NCBI GenBank assembly: GCA_001803045.1
Contig: MHAR01000023.1
Span: forward strand, 54,753 to 118,752
From: Ignavibacteria bacterium RIFOXYB12_FULL_35_14
Lineage (GTDB): Bacteria > Bacteroidota > Ignavibacteria > Ignavibacteriales > Ignavibacteriaceae
Direction of reading: 5' to 3'
Length of the DNA stretch: 64,000 nucleotides
Part shown: in pieces, positions 1 to 8,144 of the stretch
How the letters are laid out: every line of letters starts with the position of its first letter
Position numbering within the stretch: the first letter of the stretch is position 1
Notes under the pieces: model-generated
Database searches by the model: none
Seen by the model: the letters and a program-made list of their open reading frames with translations, nothing else
Told to the model about the DNA's origin: nothing
Position numbers and translations under genes: made by a program

Positions 1-135
1 AATTATAAGGTTGATGAAAAAATTCTTGGCGGTTTTATCGTTCAAGCGGGCGATACCGTATACAATGCATCAATCAAACATCAATTGGATTTGCTGAAGA
101 AACATTTTGTTGAAGGTAGTCCAATTACAAATTAG
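1..135 (+). CDS. atpH: ATP synthase F1 delta subunit, C-terminal end (partial)
   Basis: An open frame runs from the first base to a TAG at 133-135 and encodes the last 44 residues of a protein. The segment reading [18 protein letters not shown] is the conserved C-terminal part of the F1 delta (OSCP) subunit, which joins the F1 head to the peripheral stalk of ATP synthase. It lies 20 bp upstream of atpA, the usual gene order. The N-terminal part is outside the window. Confidence 0.88.
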   Translation, partial: NYKVDEKILGGFIVQAGDTVYNASIKHQLDLLKKHFVEGSPITN

Positions 136-155
136 AAATCAGTAAGGAAAAAATT

Positions 156-1706
156 ATGGCTGAAGTTAGACCAGACGAAATATCAGCAATATTAAGAAGA
201 CAATTAACAGGATTTGAAAGCGAAGCCGATATTTATGATGTCGGCACTGTTCTCCAAGTTGGTGACGGAATAGCAAGGATTTATGGACTTTCAAAAGTTA
301 TGGCAAGTGAACTTGTAGAATTTCCTAATGACGTCTTCGGAATGGTATTGAATCTTGAAGAAGACAGCGTTGGCTGCGTTCTTTTTGGTGATTCATCCTT
401 AGTTAAAGAAGGCGACGTAGTTAAAAGAACAAAGCGAGTTACTTCTTTACCTGTTGGCGATGAAATGCTTGGTCGGGTGATAACTCCGCTTGGTGTTCCA
501 CTCGATGGCAAAGGTTCGATCAATACAAAAAAGTTTTTACCGATTGAACGCAAAGCTCTTGGAGTAATTCAAAGGCAGCCCGTTAAAGAGCCAATCCAAA
601 CAGGAATTACTGCTGTTGATGCCATGATTCCCATTGGCCGGGGTCAAAGAGAACTTATTATCGGTGATCGTCAAACAGGAAAAACTGCTGTGGCCATAGA
701 TGCAATAATCAATCAAAAATATACTCATTCGCCGGAGGCAAAAAATTTAGGCATTAAGCCTGTTTATTGTGTGTATGTTGCAATAGGTCAAAAAAGTTCG
801 ACAGTCGCTCAAGTTGTTGCAAAGCTTGAAGAACATGGTGCAATGGATTACACAACCGTTATTTCAGCATCAGCTTCCGAACCGGCACCATTACAATTTA
901 TAGCTCCTTATTCCGGTGCTACACTTGGCGAATATTTCAGAGATAATGGCAAACATGCATTGGTTATTTACGATGATTTATCAAAACAAGCTGCTTCTTA
1001 CAGAGAGCTTTCACTACTATTAAGAAGACCACCAGGGCGTGAAGCATATCCTGGCGATGTTTTTTATTTGCATTCACGATTACTTGAACGAGCATCTAAA
1101 TTAAGCGAAGAGCTTGGCGGAGGAAGCCTGACAGCTTTACCAATCATTGAAACACAACAAGGTGACGTTTCCGCATACATCCCTACAAATGTAATTTCTA
1201 TTACTGATGGTCAGATTTATCTTGAATCAAATTTGTTCAATGCCGGCGTGCGACCTGCAATTAACGTTGGAATTTCAGTATCAAGAGTTGGTGGAAATGC
1301 ACAAATAAAAGCAATGAAAAAAGTTGCCGGATCTCTTAGAACAGATCTTGCTCAATATAGAGAGCTGGAAGCATTTGCTAAGTTTGGATCCGATCTGGAT
1401 AAATCTACATTAAGAACGCTGGCTAAAGGTTCCAGACTTGTTGAATTACTAAAGCAGGGTCAGTACGCACCTGTTAATATTGAAAGACAAGTTGTGAGCA
1501 TTTATCTTGGTACAAACGGATATTTGGATAGCATAGCTGTTTCCGATGTTAAGAGATTTGAGAAAGAAGTATTGGAATATTTTGAAGTAAAACACATTGA
1601 TATCTTTGAGACTATCAAAAAAGAAAAAGATCTAAGTTCTCAGACAATTGATAAGATAAAGAAAGCTGCTGAGGAATTTCTGCCGGCATTTAAGAAAAAC
1701 GTTTAG
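156..1706 (+). CDS. atpA: ATP synthase F1 subunit alpha
   Basis: Full-length alpha subunit of the F1 catalytic head (516 aa, the usual length). The P-loop GDRQTGKT lies at about residues 170-177, after the N-terminal beta-barrel domain. Further typical segments are the VYVAIGQK strand, the IYDDLSKQA region and the [21 protein letters not shown] stretch. Alpha subunits bind nucleotide non-catalytically at the alpha/beta interface. The gene sits between atpH and atpG, 20 and 14 bp away. The atpD (beta) and atpC (epsilon) genes are not adjacent, consistent with a split ATP synthase operon as known in Bacteroidota and Chlorobi. Confidence 0.98.
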   Translation: MAEVRPDEISAILRRQLTGFESEADIYDVGTVLQVGDGIARIYGLSKVMASELVEFPNDVFGMVLNLEEDSVGCVLFGDSSLVKEGDVVKRTKRVTSLPVGDEMLGRVITPLGVPLDGKGSINTKKFLPIERKALGVIQRQPVKEPIQTGITAVDAMIPIGRGQRELIIGDRQTGKTAVAIDAIINQKYTHSPEAKNLGIKPVYCVYVAIGQKSSTVAQVVAKLEEHGAMDYTTVISASASEPAPLQFIAPYSGATLGEYFRDNGKHALVIYDDLSKQAASYRELSLLLRRPPGREAYPGDVFYLHSRLLERASKLSEELGGGSLTALPIIETQQGDVSAYIPTNVISITDGQIYLESNLFNAGVRPAINVGISVSRVGGNAQIKAMKKVAGSLRTDLAQYRELEAFAKFGSDLDKSTLRTLAKGSRLVELLKQGQYAPVNIERQVVSIYLGTNGYLDSIAVSDVKRFEKEVLEYFEVKHIDIFETIKKEKDLSSQTIDKIKKAAEEFLPAFKKNV

Positions 1707-1720
1707 CAAAGACTTTTATA

Positions 1721-2596
1721 ATGGCAACACTTCGCGATATAAAGAGCAGAATTAAAGGTGTAAAAAGCACTCAGCAGATTACTAAAGCAATGAAGATGGT
1801 TGCGGCTGCAAAATTGCGCCGCGCTCAAGAAAATGTAGTTAATGCTCGTCCTTATGCTCGCAAAATTTGGCAATTGTTATCCCGTCTTGCAAATGAAAAT
1901 GATCTTAATACAAATCCGTTTTTCGTTCAAAGAGAAGTCAAGAATGTGGCATACGTCATTGTAACGGCTGATAGAGGGCTGTGCGGCGCTTTTAATTCCA
2001 ACATAATCAAAGAAGCTGTTAGAAATATTAATGAGGATTTAAATAATGACTCGCTCAATGTTCATTTATTCTGCGTTGGGAAAAAAGGATTTGATTTCTT
2101 CTCTAAGAGAAATTTTAATCTCTATGGCAAGAACCTGGGATTGTTTTCTTCGCTAAAATATTCCGAAGCATTGGACATTTCTCAAAAAATCATTTCAGCA
2201 TATTTAGACGGAACTTTTGACAAGGTAATAATCATTTATAATGAATTTAAATCTATCATTCAGCAGAAGATTGTTGTAGAACAGTTTTTACCTATCACTT
2301 TAATTACAGAACGTAGTGAAAAGAAAAATGAGCCCAATTATATTTATGAGCCGAATCAAAAATCCATATTCGATTACATGCTTCCAAAACATCTAAGAGC
2401 GCAAATTTGGCGAATTCTTTTAGAATCGAATGCATCTGAGCTTGGCGCGAGAATGACTGCAATGGATAATGCATCTACTAATGCTAAAGAATTGATTAGA
2501 ACTTTACAGTTAAAGTATAATAAGGAAAGACAAGCTGCTATTACTAAAGAATTATTGGAAATTGTTGCCGGTGCTAATGCTCTGAAAGCTAGCTAA
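1721..2596 (+). CDS. atpG: ATP synthase F1 subunit gamma
   Basis: Central rotor shaft of ATP synthase (291 aa). The N-terminus carries the conserved MATLRDIKSRIKGVKSTQQI and the helix TKAMKMVAAAKLRRAQ. The segment VTADRGLCGAFNSN lies in the middle, and the C-terminal helix has SELGARMTAMDNASTNA, where gamma packs inside the alpha3beta3 ring. It begins 14 bp after atpA, so the two are co-transcribed. It is followed by a gap of about 50 bp before ffh, with no clear terminator. Confidence 0.97.
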   Translation: MATLRDIKSRIKGVKSTQQITKAMKMVAAAKLRRAQENVVNARPYARKIWQLLSRLANENDLNTNPFFVQREVKNVAYVIVTADRGLCGAFNSNIIKEAVRNINEDLNNDSLNVHLFCVGKKGFDFFSKRNFNLYGKNLGLFSSLKYSEALDISQKIISAYLDGTFDKVIIIYNEFKSIIQQKIVVEQFLPITLITERSEKKNEPNYIYEPNQKSIFDYMLPKHLRAQIWRILLESNASELGARMTAMDNASTNAKELIRTLQLKYNKERQAAITKELLEIVAGANALKAS

Positions 2597-2646
2597 CCAT
2601 TCATAATTTAATCATAATCAACCTTATACAGAAATTAATTTAAATA

Positions 2647-3972
2647 ATGTTCGAAGATTTAGCTTTAAAATTAGAATCAGCCCTTAAAAAGGTGAGAGGT
2701 CAGGGAAAACTGACGGAGAATAATATCTCCGATACTCTTCGGGAGATTAGAAGAATTCTTCTTGATGCTGACGTTAACTTTAAAGTTGCGAAAGATTTTA
2801 TTGAAGATGTAAAAACCAAAGCCTTAGGTAAAGAAGTTTTATCTTCAATTACACCGGGGCAATTGATCACTAAAATTATTTATGATGAATTGGTTCATGT
2901 TCTCGGTGGTAATCAAAGTGAAATTAAAATAAATGGATCGGGAATAACAACCATATTAATCTCGGGGCTTCAAGGATCGGGCAAAACGACATTTAGTGCA
3001 AAGCTTGCCAAGAAATTAAAAGATAATCAGCGCAGATCACTTTTGGTTGCTGCGGATATTCAACGCCCTGCTGCTGTTAAACAACTTCAAATGCTGGGAG
3101 AGCAAATAAATATTCCGGTATTTTCTTTGGAAGAAAAAGATGCTTTAAAAGTTGTAAAGAATTCTATCGAGCATGCAAATGAAAATAACTTTAATACTGT
3201 CATCATCGATACAGCCGGAAGGCTTCATGTCGATGAAGATATGATGGCTGAGATTGAGCACATTAAAAATTATGTATTGCCTACTGAAACTTTATTTGTT
3301 GTTGATGCTATGACAGGGCAGGATGCAGTAAATTCTGCAAGAATATTTAATGAGAGATTAAATTTTGATGGTATAGTTCTTACTAAACTTGATGGCGACG
3401 CAAGGGGCGGAGCAGCTCTTTCGATAAGATCAATTGTAGGGAAACCCATTAAATTTATAAGTAATGGCGAAAAATTGAACCAGCTTGAAACTTTTTATCC
3501 TGAGCGTTTAGCATCACGAATATTGGGTAAAGGCGACGTAATTTCACTGGTAGAGAAGGTTCAGGAGAACTTTGAGGAAATTGAGGCGGATAGGCTTGAA
3601 GAGAAAATAAGAAAAAACGAATTTGATTTTGAGGATTTTCTTAAGCAAATTAAAGCCATAAAGAAAATGGGTTCATTGTCATCGTTGGTTGGAATGCTTC
3701 CTGGCTTAGGTTCACAAGTAAAAAATATGAAAGTAGATGACAATGCTCTTGTTAAAACCGAGGCAATTATTAATTCGATGACATATCAAGAAAGAAAAAA
3801 ACCGAAAATCTTGAATGGAAACCGGCGAATGAGAATTGCAAGAGGAAGTGGTACTTCTATTCAAGAGGTGAATAGATTATTAAAGCAATTTAGCGAAATG
3901 CAAAAAATGATGAGCCAGTTCAGTAAAAAAGGATTTGGCGGCCCAATGTTAAAAAATTATAAATTCAATTGA
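2647..3972 (+). CDS. ffh: Signal recognition particle protein (SRP54 GTPase)
   Basis: GTPase that, with 4.5S RNA, recognises signal sequences on nascent chains and hands them to FtsY. The domain order is standard: the N helical bundle (residues 1-90), the G domain with P-loop GLQGSGKT at about 107-114, DTAGR and TKLDGDARGG, then the methionine-rich M domain (about 330 to the end) with MRIARGSGTSIQEVNRLLKQ for RNA binding. The length of 441 aa is normal. The downstream rpsP-khpA-rimM-trmD-rplS order is the common bacterial neighbourhood. Confidence 0.97.
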   Translation: MFEDLALKLESALKKVRGQGKLTENNISDTLREIRRILLDADVNFKVAKDFIEDVKTKALGKEVLSSITPGQLITKIIYDELVHVLGGNQSEIKINGSGITTILISGLQGSGKTTFSAKLAKKLKDNQRRSLLVAADIQRPAAVKQLQMLGEQINIPVFSLEEKDALKVVKNSIEHANENNFNTVIIDTAGRLHVDEDMMAEIEHIKNYVLPTETLFVVDAMTGQDAVNSARIFNERLNFDGIVLTKLDGDARGGAALSIRSIVGKPIKFISNGEKLNQLETFYPERLASRILGKGDVISLVEKVQENFEEIEADRLEEKIRKNEFDFEDFLKQIKAIKKMGSLSSLVGMLPGLGSQVKNMKVDDNALVKTEAIINSMTYQERKKPKILNGNRRMRIARGSGTSIQEVNRLLKQFSEMQKMMSQFSKKGFGGPMLKNYKFN

Positions 3973-4005
3973 TTAAAATGATTAACCAAACGGAGGTTAT
4001 TTAAG

Positions 4006-4458
4006 TTGGCAGTTAAACTAAGATTAAGAAGAATGGGTAAAAAGAAACAGCCGGTTTACAAACTTGTTGCGGCAGATTCTCGTTCGCCCAGAGACGGAAA
4101 ATTCATTGAAGCTATCGGGCTTTATAACCCGTTAACTCATCCATCAACATTAGAAATAAATGATGATAGAGCGTTATACTGGTTAAATAACGGTGCTCAA
4201 CCCACCGACACTGTAAAAAATTTGTTAAGCCAAAAGGGAATTCTTCTCGAAAAACATCTAAAGAGAAAAGATGCTTCTGAAGAAAAAATCAGAGAAGAGA
4301 AAGAGAATTTCCAAAAACTTCGCGAAGCAAAATCGAAAACAGTTAAAGCAAAGAAAAAACGTAAAGGCGATAAAGCTTCTGAAGAAAAGAAACAGGAAAT
4401 AGTTTCTGAAGGTACAGCAGAAGTTAAGGGTGCTGCTTCTGAAGAAAAACCTGCTTAA
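4006..4458 (+). CDS. rpsP: 30S ribosomal protein S16
   Basis: Ribosomal protein of the 30S body. The first 80 residues are the S16 domain ([20 protein letters not shown]; residues 23-44 continue into the LYNPLTHP region). A TTG start is chosen because a strong CGGAGGT site lies about 8 bp upstream and the conserved N-terminus begins exactly there. The C-terminal half (about 85-150) is a charged extension rich in Lys, Glu and Ala, so the protein is longer than the roughly 80-90 aa of E. coli S16. Such tails occur in Bacteroidota and are probably disordered. Confidence 0.96.
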   Translation: MAVKLRLRRMGKKKQPVYKLVAADSRSPRDGKFIEAIGLYNPLTHPSTLEINDDRALYWLNNGAQPTDTVKNLLSQKGILLEKHLKRKDASEEKIREEKENFQKLREAKSKTVKAKKKRKGDKASEEKKQEIVSEGTAEVKGAASEEKPA

Positions 4459-4542
4459 AAAAACATATTAGAAATATTCGGCAGATTTTTTTCTGTACAT
4501 TATTTCTTATGCGCCCATACTCTATTAAGGAGGCGTCTTCCT

Positions 4543-4776
4543 ATGAAAGAGTTCATTGAGTACATCGCAAAGCAGCTTGTTGATAATCCTGATAGTGTGG
4601 TGATTGATGAAAAAGTTGATGAAGACAAAAGGCTTTTACTTTCCCTTAGAGTCAGCCAAAGTGATATCGGGAAAGTTATTGGCAAGCAAGGCAGGACAGC
4701 CGCAGCAATGAGAGTATTACTCACGGCTGTTGCTGCTAAACACGGAAAAAGAGCCGTGCTGGAAATTTTAGATTAA
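4543..4776 (+). CDS. khpA: KH-domain RNA-binding protein (KhpA/YlqC family)
   Basis: Small protein (77 aa) that is essentially one type II KH domain. The GxxG RNA-binding loop is seen in the segment IGKVIGKQGRTAAAMR (residues 46-61). The family binds RNA broadly and, in Firmicutes, pairs with KhpB. Its position between rpsP and rimM is the conserved family context. An AAGGAGG site lies upstream of the ATG at an ideal distance. Confidence 0.93.
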   Translation: MKEFIEYIAKQLVDNPDSVVIDEKVDEDKRLLLSLRVSQSDIGKVIGKQGRTAAAMRVLLTAVAAKHGKRAVLEILD

Positions 4777-4798
4777 GCTAAAACGAATTTGGTTTTTA

Positions 4799-5317
4799 GT
4801 GACTGAATATTTTCTTGTTGGCAAAATTGTTTCTGCTGAAGGCGATAAAGGTTTCCTAAAAATAGATTCTTTTTCGGAATCACTGGAAAGATATAGTAAA
4901 CTAAAAAAAGTTTATCTTGATTTCTGGGGCGAGAAAAAAGTATTCTCGCTGCAATCTGTGAAGAAAAAAAAAGAAAATATTTTATTAAAGTTTGAAAATT
5001 TTAACGATAAAGAATCTGTTGGAGTGTTGATAGGTAAAGAAATATTTGTTGATGATAAAGATCTTCTCAAGCTGCCCAAGGAGCATTATTTTATTCATGA
5101 TATAATTGGCAGTAAGGTTTATCGTAACAATGTTGAATATGGAGAAGTAACAGATGTTTACTCTATGCCGGGAAATGATATTTATGTAATAAGAAAAACA
5201 AGCGGTGAAGAAATTTTAATTCCTGCTGTTCACGAGTTCATTGAGAGTATTGACACACTTACCAAAGTATTGATATTAAAATCAGGCGAAGGTATTTATG
5301 AAGATGATGAGGATTGA
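4799..5317 (+). CDS. rimM: Ribosome maturation factor RimM
   Basis: RimM assists maturation of the 30S head and binds S19. The N-terminal RimM barrel (residues 1-90) is followed by a PRC-barrel domain (about 95-165) with GEVTDVYSMPGNDIYVI and the conserved EILIPAVHEFI. A GTG start gives the expected N-terminus. The 3' end overlaps trmD by 20 bp, which suggests translational coupling. No strong ribosome-binding site is visible, so it may depend on translation of khpA, 22 bp upstream. Confidence 0.94.
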   Translation: MTEYFLVGKIVSAEGDKGFLKIDSFSESLERYSKLKKVYLDFWGEKKVFSLQSVKKKKENILLKFENFNDKESVGVLIGKEIFVDDKDLLKLPKEHYFIHDIIGSKVYRNNVEYGEVTDVYSMPGNDIYVIRKTSGEEILIPAVHEFIESIDTLTKVLILKSGEGIYEDDED

Positions 5318-5981
5318 TATTTTAACTGCTGTGCCGGAAGTCTTAAACGGTCCTCTGCAATCAAGCATTATTAAACGAGCGCAGGATAAAGGAAAAGTTG
5401 AAATCTTCATCCATAATGTTCGGGATTACGCTTACAATAAGCATAAACAAATTGATGACAAACCGTTTGGCGGCGGGGCAGGAATGGTTTTAAAACCGGA
5501 GCCGTTCTTTGAATGCATTGAGAAGCTACAAAGTGAGAGAAAATACGAGCAAGTAATTTTCACCACACCGAAAGGAAAAATTTTTAATCAGCAAATTGCA
5601 AATAAGCTTTCGCTGCAAAATAATTTAATGTTCATTGCCGGACATTACAAAGACATTGACGACAGAGTGAGAGAAAAATTCGCAACAGATGAAATTTCAC
5701 TCGGCAACTTTGTTTTAACCGGCGGAGAACTTCCTTCGCTTGTCATTATTGATGCAATTGTTCGTGTGATACCCGGAGTTCTTAATGACAGTGAATCGGC
5801 ATTAAATGATTCATTTCAGGATGGAGAAAAGATAGAAGCACCTTCTTTTACACGTCCTGCTGAATATAAAGGAATGAAAGTACCGGAAGTTCTTTTATCA
5901 GGAAATGATAAACAAATTAAAGATTGGAAAGAAGAACAATCGAAGCTTTTAACAGAAAGATGGAAAAAATATAATAATTAA
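5298..5981 (+). CDS. trmD: tRNA (guanine-N1)-methyltransferase TrmD
   Basis: SPOUT-class methyltransferase that makes m1G37 next to the anticodon using S-adenosylmethionine. Family motifs visible are [17 protein letters not shown] (residues 53-69), the knot region [11 protein letters not shown] and [20 protein letters not shown], and the C-terminal [18 protein letters not shown]. The length of 227 aa is normal. It overlaps rimM and precedes rplS by 11 bp, completing the conserved rpsP-rimM-trmD-rplS order. Confidence 0.97.
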   Translation: MKMMRIDILTAVPEVLNGPLQSSIIKRAQDKGKVEIFIHNVRDYAYNKHKQIDDKPFGGGAGMVLKPEPFFECIEKLQSERKYEQVIFTTPKGKIFNQQIANKLSLQNNLMFIAGHYKDIDDRVREKFATDEISLGNFVLTGGELPSLVIIDAIVRVIPGVLNDSESALNDSFQDGEKIEAPSFTRPAEYKGMKVPEVLLSGNDKQIKDWKEEQSKLLTERWKKYNN

Positions 5982-5992
5982 AGGATAGAAAA

Positions 5993-6337
5993 ATGATAGA
6001 TGCAAGCAAAATATTACCCGAACAATTAAAAACCGATTACCCGAAATTTAATCCGGGTGACCGTATAAAAGTTCATGTAAAAGTTATTGAAGGTGATAAG
6101 GAAAGAATCCAGCCCTTCGAAGGTGATGTGATAAGTATTCGCGGAGCCGGGTTGAACAAAACTTTTACGGTTAGAAAACTTTCCAGTGGAGTTGGTGTTG
6201 AGAGAATATTCCCGTTCAATTCTCCCAAGATTGCCAAGATTGAAATTATTCGTGAAGGTAATGTTAGAAGAGCGAAGCTTTATTACTTAAGAAATTTATC
6301 TGGTAAAGCTGCAAGAATTAAAGGCAAAACAACTTAA
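5993..6337 (+). CDS. rplS: 50S ribosomal protein L19
   Basis: L19 lies at the 30S-50S interface. The 114-aa protein carries the signature [20 protein letters not shown] and [15 protein letters not shown], with the basic C-terminal [19 protein letters not shown]. It is the last gene of the block and is followed 18 bp later by a strong intrinsic terminator. Confidence 0.98.
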   Translation: MIDASKILPEQLKTDYPKFNPGDRIKVHVKVIEGDKERIQPFEGDVISIRGAGLNKTFTVRKLSSGVGVERIFPFNSPKIAKIEIIREGNVRRAKLYYLRNLSGKAARIKGKTT

Positions 6338-6354
6338 TACGAAAATATTTATGC

Positions 6355-6380
6355 AAGCCGCTACGCAAGCGGCTTTTTTA
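6355..6380 (+). terminator. Rho-independent terminator after rplS
   Basis: A perfect 8-bp stem (AAGCCGCT, 6355-6362, pairing with AGCGGCTT, 6368-6375) with a 5-nt loop is followed by a T-rich run. It ends the ffh-rplS transcription unit. The next gene starts only a few bases later. Confidence 0.92.
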
Positions 6381-6387
6381 TTGTGCA

Positions 6388-7146
6388 ATGGATATACTTT
6401 TACCAGATAATATTTTTGCGCGAATCCTGGCTTCAGTTTTTACTGATAAAGATATAGTTAAACTTCACTACTTCCCCTCTAGCCTGTTATCAAAAAAAAT
6501 TAGTGAAACTAAAAATGCAATTGCACTTATTCCCACTTTAGATTTACTCAGCCACAAAGATTTTTTTATTTCAGGCCTACTAGGAATTTCTTTCGATGAA
6601 CTAGTTAGCAATTCATATATCTATTTTAATCAGGAAGAGGAAAATCTAAAAGAAATTGTGCTGGCAGGAGATGTTTCGACGAACGAAGCAATTCTTACAA
6701 AAATCCTTTTTAGCGAAACTTATGGAATTGATGTTCAATTAAGTATTGAAAAACTAAATGGTGGATCGTCTAATAAGAATCGAATTCTTGTGGGCGATAG
6801 AAATTTTTCAGAGGGAAACATCAGTTCAACCATAGGCTTTACGGAGGAGATAATTGAATTGATTTCAGCTCCGTACATTAATTTTGTTTTTGCAAGCAAA
6901 TCTGAAGAAGCATTAAAAAAATTTCAGTCGAAATATCACGGTATAATTTCTGTGCTTAATCCAACCGAAGTATTTGAAAATATGAATGAGAATTTCCTAA
7001 TGGCATCTAAGGATTATCTGGCAGAGAATCTTCAGCATGTTGTGTTTAATTTTGATGAGCAGGATTTGGAAGGCATTAAACGGCTTCTGGAATTACCGTA
7101 TTACCACGGCATTATTAAGGATATGATTGATGTGAAGTTTGTGTGA
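6388..7146 (+). CDS. MqnA-like protein of the periplasmic-binding fold, function uncertain
   Basis: A 252-aa protein without a signal peptide. The arrangement AIALIPTLDLL (about residues 44-54), LKEIVLAGDVSTNEAILTKIL and ILVGDRNF (about residue 131) resembles the MqnA/MqnD superfamily, where MqnA is the chorismate dehydratase of futalosine menaquinone synthesis. The match is by pattern only and the enzyme activity is not established. The last 25 residues recur, about 870 bp downstream, as a decayed copy (8032-8112), so a paralogue once stood next to it. It follows the rplS terminator and needs its own promoter; an upstream ribosome-binding site is not obvious. Confidence 0.5.
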   Translation: MDILLPDNIFARILASVFTDKDIVKLHYFPSSLLSKKISETKNAIALIPTLDLLSHKDFFISGLLGISFDELVSNSYIYFNQEEENLKEIVLAGDVSTNEAILTKILFSETYGIDVQLSIEKLNGGSSNKNRILVGDRNFSEGNISSTIGFTEEIIELISAPYINFVFASKSEEALKKFQSKYHGIISVLNPTEVFENMNENFLMASKDYLAENLQHVVFNFDEQDLEGIKRLLELPYYHGIIKDMIDVKFV

Positions 7147-7171
7147 AATTCTTAACTGCTATAACCTGAAA

Positions 7172-7222
7172 AGATATACCATATTTCGTAAAAGTAGAGA
7201 ATTCCATAAATCTGGCATATCT
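7172..7222. repeat. Inverted repeat with AGATAT-CCA ends
   Basis: AGATATACCA (7172-7181) is mirrored with one mismatch by TGGCATATCT (7213-7222). A tighter version of the same arms is found at 43587-43621, so this may be a small dispersed intergenic repeat. It lies in the 170-bp gap between two convergent genes, where it could also work as a weak bidirectional terminator. Confidence 0.4.
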
Positions 7223-7316
7223 AAATGCGTTCGAACTTAGTGATAGGAATAACGGCCAATCACATATTAGTTTGTAGCTGCCTCATTATGAATGATATGG
7301 ATTTTGTGAGAAGTCG

Positions 7317-7652
7317 TCAACTTTTACTAAGGATATTAGATATTTGATTTTTTATTAATGGCAATTTATGTTTTATCACATCCCACAATATTTCATAATC
7401 AATTTTGAAATAATGATGGATCAGCTTATCTCTCATTCCAGCAATTTTCCTCCAATCAATTTCTGGATGTTTTTCTTTAAAATCTTTTGACAAGTTCTTT
7501 ACAGCTTCACCAATAATTTCTATGCTTCTTGAAAATGCACGAGTATAAAGTTCGCTTTCAATAAAAGACTCGTAGCTGAGATTGTTGGATTTATTGATCA
7601 TAAAATCTATCTCATCAAGTATGTGTTGAAGATATACTTTATCTTGCTTCAT
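7317..7652 (-). CDS. hepT: HepT-like HEPN toxin (DUF86)
   Basis: A 111-aa alpha-helical HEPN protein. The catalytic or regulatory motif R-x4-H-x-Y is present as RDKLIHHY at about residues 79-86, following EIDWRKIAGM. Known HepT proteins act as ribonucleases, or are silenced when the partner MntA polyadenylates the tyrosine of this motif. Its start overlaps the end of mntA by 14 bp, so the antitoxin is made first and the two are translationally coupled. The pair lies in a spot flanked by an MqnA-like gene and the remnant of its paralogue, which points to horizontal arrival. Confidence 0.9.
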   Translation of the reverse strand: MKQDKVYLQHILDEIDFMINKSNNLSYESFIESELYTRAFSRSIEIIGEAVKNLSKDFKEKHPEIDWRKIAGMRDKLIHHYFKIDYEILWDVIKHKLPLIKNQISNILSKS

Positions 7653-7941
7653 ACCACTTTACTTCATTTCTGATATAGGGAAGAATGTATGGACTAATTC
7701 CTTCCTCAGTAAGTAGATCAACATTTCGTCCAAAAATTTTTTCAAGCTCAAATGCGAGTTCAATAAAATTATCGAATGTCTTTTCCTCAAAATCAACAAG
7801 CAGGTCTATATCACTGTTATTATTCGGTACATTTCTAGAATGAGAACCGAATAGTCCTATCCTGTTTACTTTATATTTGCGCAAAATAGCTTTATGATTT
7901 TTTAATGTTTCTAGTATTTCGGAAGCCGAATATTTTTTCAT
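7639..7941 (-). CDS. mntA: MntA-like minimal nucleotidyltransferase antitoxin
   Basis: A 100-aa minimal nucleotidyltransferase of the DNA polymerase beta superfamily. The signature G-S-x10-D-x-D appears as GSHSR...SDIDLLVDFE (about residues 32-48), giving the two metal-binding aspartates. Proteins of this type AMPylate the HepT tyrosine and neutralise it. The gene is directly upstream of hepT on the same strand with a 14-bp overlap. The remaining C-terminal part (IFGRNVDLLTEEGISPYI) fits the family length. Confidence 0.9.
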   Translation of the reverse strand: MKKYSASEILETLKNHKAILRKYKVNRIGLFGSHSRNVPNNNSDIDLLVDFEEKTFDNFIELAFELEKIFGRNVDLLTEEGISPYILPYIRNEVKWYEAR

Positions 7942-8007
7942 AACCTTTTCTTTTATCTAATTAAAAATAACAAACTAAATGTTCATAATAAATAAGTAAG
8001 CTCAGGG

Positions 8008-8112
8008 CACTTTGTTTTGATAAGCATTATACTTGATAATATCAAACAGCTTTTGCAATTACCGTACTATCACGGCATTATAAAAGATATAATTGATGTG
8101 AAGTTTGTGTGA
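8008..8112 (+). pseudogene. 3' remnant of a second MqnA-like gene
   Basis: An open stretch without a start ends in LLQLPYYHGIIKDIIDVKFV and a TGA. It matches the C-terminus of the gene at 6388-7146 (LLELPYYHGIIKDMIDVKFV). Nearly all nucleotide differences are at third codon positions, so the copy diverged while under protein-level selection and was truncated later. It is therefore the end of a former paralogue, not a fresh duplication. The MntA/HepT pair now occupies the space where the rest of that paralogue would have been. Confidence 0.75.
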
Positions 8113-8144
8113 GATTGTAATAAAATCTTAAATGGTCGGAACAA

